A stretch of 28,181 nt of DNA from an uncultured Cloacibacillus sp. (GCA_900545755.1 URAG01000029.1:1-28181); one strand, 5' to 3'; counted from the stretch's first letter, positions 1 through 8,064 are shown. Program-made: numbers and translations. The notes: generated by a model from the sequence alone, not told the origin.

Positions 1-2
1 AG

Positions 3-584
3 CCCCTGTGGGACACCATCAAGATGTCCTTCCTGGGCTCCTTTGTGGGCGCGGTGCTGGCCGTTCCCTTTGCCATCGCCGCCGCCAGCAACATCGTCAC
101 CAACCGCGTGGTGGTGTTCATCGTCCGGCTGTTCCTCAGTCTGGTGCGGACGCTGCCCACGCTGGTGTGCGCCCTGATCGCCACCTATATCTTCGGCCTG
201 GGCACCATGGCGGGCACCTGCGCCATTGCGGTGTTCACCTTCGCCTATGTGGGCAAGCAGCTCTTCGAGATCATCGAGACCGTAGACATGGGACCCTATG
301 AGGCCATGGAGGCTCTGGGCGCTACCCGTCTGCAGGCGTTCACCACCGCCGTATTCCCCCAGGTGCTGCCCACCTATCTGTCCGTGTCCCTGTTCTGCCT
401 GGAGGGCAACGTGCGTTACGCCTCCATCCTGGGCTATGTGGGCGCGGGTGGTCTGGGCCTTATCATGAATGAAAAGATCGGCTGGCGTGAGTACGACAGC
501 CTTGGCATGATCCTGATTGTCCTGTTCGTGGCCGTCATGGTCATCGAGGGCATCAGCCACGGCCTGCGCAAGCGCTTGACGTAA
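3..584 (+). CDS. phnE: PhnE-type ABC transporter permease, 5' end outside window
   Basis: Inner-membrane permease of a phosphonate/phosphate-ester type ABC importer. The reading frame is open to the left edge (PLWDTIKMSFLG before the first in-window ATG at 24), so the true start lies upstream and this is a partial gene. Several hydrophobic membrane segments are visible. The cytoplasmic coupling loop that docks on the ATPase is recognisable as EAMEALGATRLQAF followed by FPQVLP, matching the family EAA...G...LP pattern. Near the C-terminus ASILGYVGAGGLG matches the GLVGAGG block typical of PhnE proteins. It ends in TAA and is followed 9 bases later by a second permease with its own Shine-Dalgarno, so the two probably form a heterodimeric channel in one operon. 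The ATPase and binding protein (phnC and phnD) would be expected to the left. Phosphonate, phosphite or a phosphate ester are all possible substrates. Confidence 0.88.
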   Translation, partial: PLWDTIKMSFLGSFVGAVLAVPFAIAAASNIVTNRVVVFIVRLFLSLVRTLPTLVCALIATYIFGLGTMAGTCAIAVFTFAYVGKQLFEIIETVDMGPYEAMEALGATRLQAFTTAVFPQVLPTYLSVSLFCLEGNVRYASILGYVGAGGLGLIMNEKIGWREYDSLGMILIVLFVAVMVIEGISHGLRKRLT

Positions 585-593
585 GGAGGCAGT

Positions 594-1403
594 ATGGAAC
601 AGAAAATTCAAAAAGCCTATGCCTCCGCGCCGAAAACGTGGCTGTGGCAGCTATTGGCCGCCTTCATCGTGGCCTGCCTGCTGGCCTGGTCCGGCACGGC
701 GGTACGGATCAGCACCCCCACCAGCAACGGCCTTGAGGTGGCAAAGAACATCATCTCCGGCATCTTCCACCCCTCCGGCAAGCTGCTGTTCACCCTGGGC
801 ACCAACGGCGTACCCTATCTGCTGCTGGAGACCTTCTGTATCGCCTTTCTGGGCACCATCGTGGGCGCGGTGATCTCGCTGCCCCTGTCCTTCCTCTCCG
901 CCAGCAATCTGGTGCCCCGGCCCATCGCCCTGATCGGCCGGGTGGTCATCGCCGCCATCCGCACCATCCCTGCCTTTGTCTATGGCCTGATGTTCATCCG
1001 CGTCACCGGCCCGGGCCCCTTTGCAGGCCTTCTTACCATGTCGCTGTGTTCCATCGGCATGGTGTCCAAGATGTTCATAGAAAGCATCGAGGACTTGGAC
1101 AAGCGGATCCTGGAATCCCTGGACGCCGCAGGCTGCACCACCTTCCAGAAGATCCGCTACGGCATTCTGCCCCAACTGACGGCGGACTTCACCTCCACCA
1201 TCATCTACCGCTTCGACATGAACCTGCGTGACGCCACGGTGCTGGGTCTGGTGGGCGCCGGCGGTATCGGCGCGCCGCTGATCTTCGCCATGAGCTCCTA
1301 CCGCTGGAACGAGGTGGGCGCCATCCTGCTGGGGCTGATCATTCTGGTGCTGATCATCGAGTGGATCTCCTCCCGGATCCGCGTCAAGCTGGCACGGGGG
1401 TGA
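594..1403 (+). CDS. phnE: PhnE-type ABC transporter permease, second copy
   Basis: Full-length 269-residue permease, partner of the preceding PhnE. The start is fixed by a strong AAGGAGG seven bases upstream of ATG. The N-terminus has a short cytoplasmic tail and then a membrane helix (WLWQLLAAFIVACLLAW). A periplasmic stretch precedes the binding-protein-dependent transport core. The EAA-like coupling loop is ESLDAAGCTTFQKI followed by GILPQL at about residues 178-197, and DATVLGLVGAGGIGAPL lies at about 215-231. It is a paralogue of the upstream gene rather than a duplicate, since sequence identity is modest outside these motifs. It ends four bases before the metallophosphatase start, so the two are probably translationally coupled. 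The family role is import of phosphonates or related organophosphorus compounds. The exact substrate is not visible. Confidence 0.9.
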   Translation: MEQKIQKAYASAPKTWLWQLLAAFIVACLLAWSGTAVRISTPTSNGLEVAKNIISGIFHPSGKLLFTLGTNGVPYLLLETFCIAFLGTIVGAVISLPLSFLSASNLVPRPIALIGRVVIAAIRTIPAFVYGLMFIRVTGPGPFAGLLTMSLCSIGMVSKMFIESIEDLDKRILESLDAAGCTTFQKIRYGILPQLTADFTSTIIYRFDMNLRDATVLGLVGAGGIGAPLIFAMSSYRWNEVGAILLGLIILVLIIEWISSRIRVKLARG

Positions 1404-1407
1404 CGCA

Positions 1408-2937
1408 ATGGCAGCAAAACACTTTACCATCTACTTCACCTCCGACCTCCACGGCTATATCTACCCCACCGACTACCGCAGCCGTGAAGAGCGGGACATC
1501 GGCCTGTTCAAGTGCGCCAGCCAGTTCCAGAAGGACGGCAACACCCTGATCATCGACGGCGGCGACATCCTCCAGGGTTCCCCCCTGGGCGCTTACTGCC
1601 ACGATACCCTGGGCGACGCCAGCCGGTTCGCCGAGATGATGAACCGCTGCGGCTACGACTATGTGACCCTGGGCAACCACGACTTCAACTACGGCATGGC
1701 GTATCTGGACACCTATCTCAACGCCCTCCACGCCCGCTGCGTCTGCGAAAATGTCCGCTGGGACGGCGCGGGGGTGCGCTTCCCCGCCCGCATCCACACG
1801 CTGGAGAACGGCCTGCGGATCGGCATCGTGGGCATCGTCACCGACTATGTGAACATCTGGGAGCGGCCGGAGCACCTGTCCGGTGTCACCGTCAACGATC
1901 CCATCCCCGCCGCCCGTGCGGCGCTGGAAGCCCTGAAGGGGCAGGTGGACGTGACGCTTTGCATCTATCACGGCGGCTTCGAGCGGGATCTGGCCACCGG
2001 TCGGGTACTGTCCACCACCCATGAAAACGTGGCCTATCGCCTGTGTCAGGAGCTGGACTTCGACATCCTGCTGACGGGCCACCAGCATATGACCGTCCAC
2101 GGCCAGACGGTGTGCGGCACCTTCGTGGTGCAGCCCACCGACCGGGGCCAGGAGTTTCTGCGCATCCGGGCGGCTGTATCCGGCGAAGAAAAGCGCTTCA
2201 CCAGCGAGACCGTCCCCGCCGGCGGCGCCTGCCGCCGGGAGTGGCTGGCGGAATTCGCCCAGATGGAGCACGGCGCCCAGGACTGGCTGGATCAGGTGGT
2301 GGGCCATCTCCCTCATCCCCTGCTGCCGGACACGCCGCTGCGTATGGCGGCGGAGGGCAGCGGCCTTGCCGATCTGTTCAACGCGGTGCAGCTCTGGGCC
2401 AGCGGCGCGCGGCTGTCCGTCTCCAGTCTTGCCAACGATGTGGCGGGGCTTCCCCAGGTGGTGCGGCGGCGGGATCTGCTGATCGCCTACCCCTACACCA
2501 ACACCCTGTCAGTACTGGAGATCACCGGTGCCGTCCTGCGGCAGGCCATGGAGCGCAGCGCCGAGTACTTCACCCGGAACGATGACGGCACGGTGCGGGT
2601 CTCCGACTGTTTCCTGGAGCCGAAGGTGGAGCACTATAACTACGACTACTACATGGGTGTCTCCTACACCTACGACATCTCCCGCCCGGTGGGCCGTCGG
2701 GTCACGGAAATGACCGTGGACGGAAGGCCGGTGGCGGACGGGGATGTGTTCACCATCTGCCTGAACAGTTACCGGGCCAGCGGCACCGGCGGGTACGACT
2801 GCTATACAGGCTGCCCCGTGGTGCGTGAGATCGGCACCGAGATGTCCGACCTGATCCTGGACTACTTCAAGCAGTACGGCGACGCCATCCCGGATGTCCA
2901 CGGCGATTACCGGGTCCTGTCCGCCGCAAAGGCGTAA
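1408..2937 (+). CDS. 5'-nucleotidase / 2',3'-cyclic phosphodiesterase family metallophosphatase, cytosolic
   Basis: Two-domain UshA/CpdB-type phosphoesterase of 509 residues. The N-terminal calcineurin-like domain shows the complete dimetal site: SDLHG (D13, H15), GGDILQ (D53), GNHDF (N90, H91, D92), YHGG (H188) and GHQH (H225, H227). The C-terminal 5'-nucleotidase domain contains the substrate-binding block YPYTNTLSVLEI and the family end motif NSYRASGTGGY. Most family members are exported, but this one has no signal peptide: residues 1-12 lead straight into the first metal motif, so it should act in the cytosol. It starts four bases after the second permease and is probably the last gene of that operon. 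This suggests that it removes phosphate from an imported nucleotide or phosphate ester, which is inference from position. The start at 1408 has only a weak G-rich ribosome site and probably relies on coupling. Confidence 0.9.
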   Translation: MAAKHFTIYFTSDLHGYIYPTDYRSREERDIGLFKCASQFQKDGNTLIIDGGDILQGSPLGAYCHDTLGDASRFAEMMNRCGYDYVTLGNHDFNYGMAYLDTYLNALHARCVCENVRWDGAGVRFPARIHTLENGLRIGIVGIVTDYVNIWERPEHLSGVTVNDPIPAARAALEALKGQVDVTLCIYHGGFERDLATGRVLSTTHENVAYRLCQELDFDILLTGHQHMTVHGQTVCGTFVVQPTDRGQEFLRIRAAVSGEEKRFTSETVPAGGACRREWLAEFAQMEHGAQDWLDQVVGHLPHPLLPDTPLRMAAEGSGLADLFNAVQLWASGARLSVSSLANDVAGLPQVVRRRDLLIAYPYTNTLSVLEITGAVLRQAMERSAEYFTRNDDGTVRVSDCFLEPKVEHYNYDYYMGVSYTYDISRPVGRRVTEMTVDGRPVADGDVFTICLNSYRASGTGGYDCYTGCPVVREIGTEMSDLILDYFKQYGDAIPDVHGDYRVLSAAKA

Positions 2938-2960
2938 AACCGAACATTGCCCCATAATAA

Positions 2961-2992
2961 GCACGCTCCCGGCGATACCGCCGGGAGCGTGC
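2961..2992. terminator. Strong 13-bp hairpin after the metallophosphatase gene
   Basis: GCACGCTCCCGGC and its exact complement GCCGGGAGCGTGC flank a six-base loop, 23 bases after the stop at 2937. No clear T-run follows on the plus strand. It could terminate with a factor, or protect the transcript 3' end. Confidence 0.55.
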
Positions 2993-3092
2993 CGCGTCTG
3001 TAAATAAAACACCCTGGTTCCCGCAGGGAGCCCCTTCGGCATCCCGTGCCAGAACGCAAACTTGCTGGTCTTCTTCGGATATTTCCCCGCAT

Positions 3093-3140
3093 AGCAGCAG
3101 GCGCAGCGTGTTCACGCTGCGCCTGCTGCTTATTTCTTTC
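3093..3140. terminator. 18-bp perfect hairpin with T-rich tail between convergent genes
   Basis: An 18-base arm starting AGCAGCAGGCGCAGCGTG (3093-3110) pairs perfectly with 3113-3130 around a two-base centre. On the plus strand it is followed by TATTTCTTTCTTATT, a rho-independent tail. It sits between the convergent metallophosphatase and AAA genes, so it probably stops transcription from the plus side and may work in both directions. The 100 bases between the two hairpins hold no gene that I can support. Confidence 0.7.
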
Positions 3141-3143
3141 TTA

Positions 3144-5213
3144 TTACGTCCAACTCTCCAGACTGCGCTGCTTCTCATAGGCCGCCGCGTCCTCCGGCGA
3201 CACGGAGGATTTTGCCCGGGAGATGATGTCCAGGATCTCGCCGGTGTGCAGCGGCTCCTCCTTACCGGCCACGGAGCGGTGGACATACAGCACCTTGGCC
3301 TTGTTGACGATGGCCGCCACGTCGGCGCAGGTGTAGCCCGCCAGCGCCGCGGTAACGGCGTCCACGTCCGCGTCGTTGGGAACGTCGCCCAGATACCCCA
3401 GCACCATCTGACGGATGGAGTCCTGATCCGGCAGTGGGATGTAGATCTTGGTGTCGAACCGTCCCGCCCGCAGCAGCGCGGGATCCAGCGACTCCGGCCG
3501 GTTGGTGGCGGCGATCACGGTGACGCCCGACAGGGACTCCATGCCGTCCATCTCCGTCAAAAGCTGGTTGATGATCCGCACGGAGCCCGCGTTGGTGCTG
3601 CGCGCCTCCGCGATGGCGTCGATCTCATCGAAGAACAGGATGGAGGGCTTCGTCTCCCGGGCGTCCATGAACGCCTTGCGGAGATTCTCCTCCGATTCGC
3701 CCACGCCGCGGCCCAACAGCTCCGGCCCGTTCACCACATAGAACGCAGCCTTGCTCTCGTCCGCCGCCACCTTGGCAAAGAAGGTCTTGCCGCAGCCCGG
3801 AGGCCCGAACAGCAGAATGCCCTTGGGGGCGGATATGCCGTATTTCTTGTACTGCTCGGCGTTCTGGATGGGCAACTCGATCTTCTCACGCAGCAGGGCC
3901 TTGACGGAGTCCATACCCTTGATGTCGTCCCAGCACAGGTGCTTGGCGGTCTTGTTGCGGTTGTCCTCCTGCGCACCGCTGGAGCGGTTGTACTTCTTGC
4001 CCCACAGCTCGTACATCTTCTGCATCTCCAGCGTATAGCTGGGCCGGGTGATGGACAGGCGCATCATCAGCTGCTCCTCGGTGACGGGCTTGAAGTCGTT
4101 CTCCCGGAACGCCGCCTCGCACAAGCCCCGGATGTCCGCGCCGGTGAAGCGCTCGCTGTTCTCCGCCAGCTTCTGATAGTCCACGCCGGTGCCCGCCTTG
4201 CCCCGCAGGTACTTCTCAAACATGACGGCCCTGGCCGCCTCGTCGGGCACGCCCACATAGATCAGCTTGTCGAACCGGCCCGGCCGCAGCGCCGCGGGGT
4301 CGATCAGCGTGGGATTGTTGGTGGTGGCCACCACCAGCACGTCCTGCAGATCCACATAGCCGTCCATCTGCGCCAGGAAGGTGCTGACGATGGAGGTCTC
4401 GTAGCTGCGCTCCGCCTTGGAGCGATCCATCAGGAAGGACTCGATCTCGTCGAAGCAGATGATGCAGGGCGCCTTGTCCCGCGCCTGTTGGAACACGCGA
4501 ACCAGATTCTTCTCCGACTCGCCCACATACATGTTCAGGAAGCTGCTGGCATTCACCACGATCAGCTTCATCTTCGTCTCGTTGGCAATGATCCGGGCCA
4601 TAGTGGTCTTGCCGGTGCCCGGAGGGCCAAACAGCAGCAGGCCCTTCACCGGGGCCATGCCCGCCTTCACCAGCCGGTCGTACTCCCGCTTGTCGGTATA
4701 GGGCCGGATGATGCTCTGGATCTCCTTCTTCGTCTCCTCATAGCCCGCGATGGAGTCCCACTTGTCAAAGGTGATCTCCGCGTTGGACACGGCGTTCTTG
4801 CTGCCCTCCATAGCGGCATCCCCCGCGGACAGCTTATGTACCATCGTCTCCGAGGCAAAGGGCCGGCTGATCAGATACGCCGCGACCATCTGCAGCACAA
4901 TGGCGCCCACCGGCAGCGCGTCGTCCACGGCGAACACCATAGCGGTGCCGAACACCGCCGCCGTCAGCGCCGCGGCGGCGACCAGGAATTTCAGTCCGTC
5001 CGCCGCGTCAAAGGCCAGCTTCTTCCCCAGCCGCACCTTGGCGAACAGATACAGCAGCGCCGCCGCCAGCACGCCGTAAACGGCGATGACGATGATCAGC
5101 GCGGTGATGTTGCAGCGAAGCAGCGCCTGATACATCTGCTTGAAGTTCAGGCTCCGCAGATACGCCTGTGCGTTGGTGTAGTACACCCGCCGGTAATGGA
5201 AGGCAAACACGCC
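3144..5213 (-). CDS. Membrane-anchored tandem AAA+ ATPase, N-terminus lost at a sequence junction
   Basis: CDC48/FtsH-like protein with two AAA+ modules. The first has Walker A GPPGTGKT, Walker B IICFDEIES and the LRPGRFD arginine-finger region. The second has Walker A GPPGCGKT, Walker B ILFFDEIDAIAE and LRAGRFD. Hydrophobic segments precede the first module (ITALIIVIAVYGVLAAALLYLF and a region around LKFLVAAAALTAAVFGTAMVF), so the ATPase rings should face the cytoplasm from the membrane. I see no HExxH protease motif after either module, unlike FtsH, so it is probably an unfoldase or remodelling ATPase. It ends in tandem TAA stops (3141-3146). The open frame continues past about 5213 into antisense acetyltransferase sequence, so the real start is missing. 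An internal ATG at 5135 lacks a ribosome site. The end coordinate is approximate. Confidence 0.85.
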   Translation of the reverse strand, partial: GVFAFHYRRVYYTNAQAYLRSLNFKQMYQALLRCNITALIIVIAVYGVLAAALLYLFAKVRLGKKLAFDAADGLKFLVAAAALTAAVFGTAMVFAVDDALPVGAIVLQMVAAYLISRPFASETMVHKLSAGDAAMEGSKNAVSNAEITFDKWDSIAGYEETKKEIQSIIRPYTDKREYDRLVKAGMAPVKGLLLFGPPGTGKTTMARIIANETKMKLIVVNASSFLNMYVGESEKNLVRVFQQARDKAPCIICFDEIESFLMDRSKAERSYETSIVSTFLAQMDGYVDLQDVLVVATTNNPTLIDPAALRPGRFDKLIYVGVPDEAARAVMFEKYLRGKAGTGVDYQKLAENSERFTGADIRGLCEAAFRENDFKPVTEEQLMMRLSITRPSYTLEMQKMYELWGKKYNRSSGAQEDNRNKTAKHLCWDDIKGMDSVKALLREKIELPIQNAEQYKKYGISAPKGILLFGPPGCGKTFFAKVAADESKAAFYVVNGPELLGRGVGESEENLRKAFMDARETKPSILFFDEIDAIAEARSTNAGSVRIINQLLTEMDGMESLSGVTVIAATNRPESLDPALLRAGRFDTKIYIPLPDQDSIRQMVLGYLGDVPNDADVDAVTAALAGYTCADVAAIVNKAKVLYVHRSVAGKEEPLHTGEILDIISRAKSSVSPEDAAAYEKQRSLESWT

Positions 5214-5396
5214 GCCGAAGCCGCTCGCGCCAAAGGCCGGAAAGCAATCCGCCTCGACTGCCTGGTAGAGAACACAATCGCCCACAAACTCTACCTCTCC
5301 CACGGTTTCCAAACCGTGGGCGAAACGGAGATGTACTACGAAGACATAGGCGAGCGGCGCAAATTTCTGATGTTCGAAAGAGTCATAACCGATTGA
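5214..5396 (+). pseudogene. GNAT N-acetyltransferase, C-terminal fragment only
   Basis: About 60 residues in frame to a TGA at 5394-5396. The piece AARAKGRKAIRLDCLVEN, then AHKLYLSHGFQTVGE, matches the last helix and strands of GNAT acetyltransferases (the usual pattern is ...G...IRLDV...N..A..LY...GF). The acetyl-CoA binding loop and everything upstream are absent, replaced by the antisense N-terminal region of the AAA gene. The frame continues far to the left only because the AAA antisense strand happens to be open. The break lies at about 5200-5225. The fragment cannot be active as it stands. A second remnant of the same family lies at about 6268-6350. Confidence 0.75.
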
Positions 5397-5440
5397 CTAA
5401 ATTTGTCGGAAATTTGATAAATTGAAACGGATAAGAAAAC

Positions 5441-6076
5441 ATGAACCAGAAAGACTACTGGAACAGAGCCGCAGCCGATAAAGAATTCACGACGCCCTTT
5501 CAGCTCGCGGCCTTTGAAAAATACGTGTCGCGCGAAGCGCTCGTGCTCGACGTCGGATGCGGCTACGGACGCACGCTCGACGAACTGTACCGCGCGGGCT
5601 GGCGCGGCCTCGTGGGCGTGGACTTTTCCGAAGCGATGATAGAACGCGGGCGCGCGGCATACCCGCACCTTGAATTGCGCGTGAAGCGCGACGCGGAGAA
5701 AATAGACCTGCCCGACGCAAGCGTCGACGCAGTCATCCTCTTCGCCGTGCTCACCTGCGTCGGCTCAAACGCGGAGCAGGAGCGCATGATTTCCGAAATC
5801 CGCCGCGTCCTACGCCCCGGCGGAATCCTCTACGTCAACGACTTCCTGCTCAACACCGACGAACGTAACATAGCGCGCTACGAAAAATTCAAAGACAAGT
5901 ACGGCGAATACGGCGTCTTCGAACTCCCTGAAGGCGCCGTCTGCCGCCACCACGACGAAAAACGGATCAAAGCGCTCCTCTGCGCCTTCGCAGAACTCGA
6001 ATACAGCCGCCTGACCTTCACAACGATGAACGGCCACACGTCAAACGGCTTTTATTTCATCGGACGGGCGAAATAA
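5441..6076 (+). CDS. Class I SAM-dependent methyltransferase
   Basis: Intact 211-residue cytosolic methyltransferase. The SAM-binding motif I is LVLDVGCGYG (about 35-43), motif II is LVGVDFSEAMI, the acidic motif is DLPDASVDAVILF, and the post-motif III block is LRPGGILYVNDF (about 127-138). Its C-terminus (FTTMNGHTSNGFYFIGRAK) is the short strand pair often seen in family members of about 210 residues. The substrate cannot be predicted. Candidates include small molecules, quinones or tRNA. ATG 5441 follows a short AT-rich spacer after the acetyltransferase fragment, with only a weak purine stretch (GGATAAG) as ribosome site, so it may originally have been cotranscribed with that GNAT gene. 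It has the codon style of the right-hand part of the window. Confidence 0.85.
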   Translation: MNQKDYWNRAAADKEFTTPFQLAAFEKYVSREALVLDVGCGYGRTLDELYRAGWRGLVGVDFSEAMIERGRAAYPHLELRVKRDAEKIDLPDASVDAVILFAVLTCVGSNAEQERMISEIRRVLRPGGILYVNDFLLNTDERNIARYEKFKDKYGEYGVFELPEGAVCRHHDEKRIKALLCAFAELEYSRLTFTTMNGHTSNGFYFIGRAK

Positions 6077-6267
6077 CGAGAAGGCTGTATAAAATCACTA
6101 TCGCTTACATAATGCACAATAAAGGCGTCTATGCTTATGACTAGTTTTGTGGTGGACAGAGGATGCAAAACGCACACATTAATACTCCGTGCTCTGCGCG
6201 CATCCTCGAAATACACGGCACAAGAACACGAGCAAACTCGTGGAAGATGCTACCCAAACTGCCCGCG

Positions 6268-6350
6268 CCGCGGATTAGAAGTATTCCTTGATTGCCTCAT
6301 AGAGAACATCGTCACGTACAAGTTATGCCTCTCCCACAGTTTGAGATATT
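6268..6350 (+). pseudogene. Second, decayed GNAT acetyltransferase remnant
   Basis: The translation LEVFLDCLIENIVTYKLCLSHSLRYF aligns by eye with the acetyltransferase stub before the methyltransferase (AIRLDCLVENTIAHKLYLSHGFQTV). The DNA also aligns, for example CTCATAGAGAACATCGTCAC against CTGGTAGAGAACACAATCGC. The surrounding frame (6131-6364) has no other recognisable GNAT motif, and the glycine of the final SHGF turn is lost. This is a degraded copy or a degraded relative, not a working gene. Confidence 0.6.
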
Positions 6351-6364
6351 TCTATGTTAGATAA

Positions 6365-6707
6365 AGCGTGGCATCACATTAGTATCTTTGGTCTTAAACA
6401 TTTTTGCAGAGTGCATAGCATAATCAAGGCTTTGATTTTTTTATTGTGTCATACTATAAAGATTCTTAAAATCGAACATTGTAGGACAGGTGCTTTCAAA
6501 ACATCGTGGAATAGCGTGCGGTACTATCTAAAATTAAATAAAATGCAATAATATAGATATATTTATTAAAATTTTGCTGTAAATTTATACTTAATAATGC
6601 CCTCCTATGATATAGCTTTCATAGGAGGGACGGTAGATGTTTATTTTATTTAGGTCACCCTAAAAGTTTATGGAGAACAATTTGTAGCTTTAACTTTTGT
6701 AGCTTCT
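6365..6707. other. AT-rich intergenic region without a supportable gene
   Basis: About 340 bases, markedly AT-rich. The only structure I can support is the hairpin at 6600-6629. A 65-codon open frame (6354-6551) has no ribosome site, no family resemblance, and composition typical of random AT-rich DNA. Confidence 0.6.
6600..6629 (-). terminator. Hairpin downstream of the aminotransferase operon
   Basis: CCCTCCTATGA and TCATAGGAGGG form an 11-bp perfect stem around an eight-base loop. It lies about 80 bases beyond the stop of the minus-strand aminotransferase. The minus-side tail (CATTATTAAG) is only moderately T-rich and the plus side has TTTATTTTATTT, so it could act in either direction. 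Confidence 0.55.
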
Positions 6708-8048
6708 TTATTTACCCAATAGACGTTGGGCTGCTGTTGTCATGCCAGCACTCAATCTATCTAATATCTTATCTATCTCGGCTCTTGTTGTAACTAGTGG
6801 AGGCGCTAGCAAGAAATTATCACCTTCTATCCCATCAATCATGCCGCCGGATGGATAGATAATTAGTCCAGCATTTATACATTCTTTTGTTACAATAGCA
6901 TTCGCCGCAGTTTCTTTAGCAAAAGGTGTTTTAGATTCGCGATCCTTTACTATTTCTACACCGCACATATATCCCATACCTCTGACTTCACCGGCAATAG
7001 GGTTATTTTTTAAAATTTCTCTCACACCTGAAAGGAAATAGCTACTATTCGAGGCAACATTTTCTATCACGCCATGTTCGGTCATATATTTCATGACAGC
7101 GACAACGGCAGATGCCGCAATTGGATTGCTGTTATAAGTATGACCATGCATAAATCCGCCGCTTTTATTTTTTATTGTTTGAACAATTTTATCACTGGCT
7201 ATCATGCCCCCTGTTGGGATGTACCCTGCTGCTAATCCTTTTGCCGTTGCTATTATATCTGGTGTCACACCCCAGTGTTGGACAGCAAAACCAGTTCCAG
7301 TTCTCCCACATCCTGTCATAACTTCATCCGCAATGAGAAGAACATCATATCTGTTGCAGATATCACGCACAATAGGCCAGTATTCATCAGGAGGTACCAG
7401 TGCTCCTACTGTAGAACCAACAATAGGTTCAGCGATAAACGACGAAACATACTGTGCACCAATTTTTCGAATTTCCTTTTCCAAGCTATGCGCACACTGT
7501 AAATCACAAGAACCTTGTTTCAGGCCAAATGGACAACGATAGCAATATGTAGCTTCTATTTTGGGTGACTCTTTGAAGCATGGAGAAAAAATTCTCCGCC
7601 GTGACATTGCTCCTCCGACAGCCATAGTCCCCAAAGTATTTCCGTGGAAAGAATTCCATCTGCCTATTGTAAGACACTTACTACTCGTTACACCGTCTCT
7701 ATCATAAAAATATTGTCTGGCAAGTTTTAGCGCAGATTCTACAGCTTCGCTTCCTCCACTCACAAACCATACGGTATTAAGCTCAGCAGGAGCGAGATTA
7801 GAGACCAATGCGGCGGCTTCTTCAACTATTTGAAATGACCATCGAGACGGATGCCCAAATTCAAGCTTATGAAATTGTTCGTTTATAGCAGCGATGATTT
7901 CTGGTACACAATGTCCTAAGTTAGAAACCAAGGCGCCGCTTGACCCGTCAATATATTCTTTGCCATTCTCATCGTAAATATAAATTCCTTTCCCGTGCGA
8001 TGCCTTTAAGTACGCTGTTTGAAAATTCCTTGGAAATGCATGTGTCAT
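6708..8048 (-). CDS. Class III PLP-dependent aminotransferase
   Basis: Fold-type I aminotransferase of 446 residues from the acetylornithine / omega-amino acid / 4-aminobutyrate group. PLP-binding elements are visible: VSGGSEAVESALKLAR (97-111), the cofactor aspartate in IADEVMTGCGRTG (D241), and the Schiff-base lysine in IATAKGLAAGYIP (K270). A loop with four cysteines (CYRCPFGLKQGSCDLQC, residues 169-185) is present. I chose ATG 8048 because AAAGAGGT lies just upstream and the protein then begins with normal family sequence. The open frame extends 22 codons further into the TRAP gene, but that part is not family-like. It starts 16 bases after the permease stop, so it is the last gene of the transporter operon. 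It probably moves an amino group between the imported compound, or its product, and a keto acid. The substrate is unknown. Confidence 0.88.
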   Translation of the reverse strand: MTHAFPRNFQTAYLKASHGKGIYIYDENGKEYIDGSSGALVSNLGHCVPEIIAAINEQFHKLEFGHPSRWSFQIVEEAAALVSNLAPAELNTVWFVSGGSEAVESALKLARQYFYDRDGVTSSKCLTIGRWNSFHGNTLGTMAVGGAMSRRRIFSPCFKESPKIEATYCYRCPFGLKQGSCDLQCAHSLEKEIRKIGAQYVSSFIAEPIVGSTVGALVPPDEYWPIVRDICNRYDVLLIADEVMTGCGRTGTGFAVQHWGVTPDIIATAKGLAAGYIPTGGMIASDKIVQTIKNKSGGFMHGHTYNSNPIAASAVVAVMKYMTEHGVIENVASNSSYFLSGVREILKNNPIAGEVRGMGYMCGVEIVKDRESKTPFAKETAANAIVTKECINAGLIIYPSGGMIDGIEGDNFLLAPPLVTTRAEIDKILDRLSAGMTTAAQRLLGK

Positions 8049-8064
8049 TTTGATTACCTCTTTA

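Noticed and set aside
651..2316. Two long minus-strand open frames opposite the permease and metallophosphatase genes
   Set aside because: They are shadows of GC-rich genes, with His/Gly/Gln-rich sequence and no domains.
3000..3092. Short open frames between the two hairpins after the metallophosphatase
   Set aside because: No ribosome site or family resemblance, and the frames run through both hairpins.
5195..5235. Insertion sequence or attachment site at the junction
   Set aside because: No transposase, terminal inverted repeats or target-site duplication are visible around the break.
3108..5396. Plus-strand open frame of 762 codons opposite the AAA gene
   Set aside because: Almost all of it is the antisense of the AAA ATPase with no family resemblance. 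Only the last 60 or so codons (acetyltransferase fragment) are real coding sequence.
6354..6551. 65-codon plus-strand open frame in the AT-rich gap
   Set aside because: No ribosome site, no recognisable family, and composition of AT-rich non-coding DNA.
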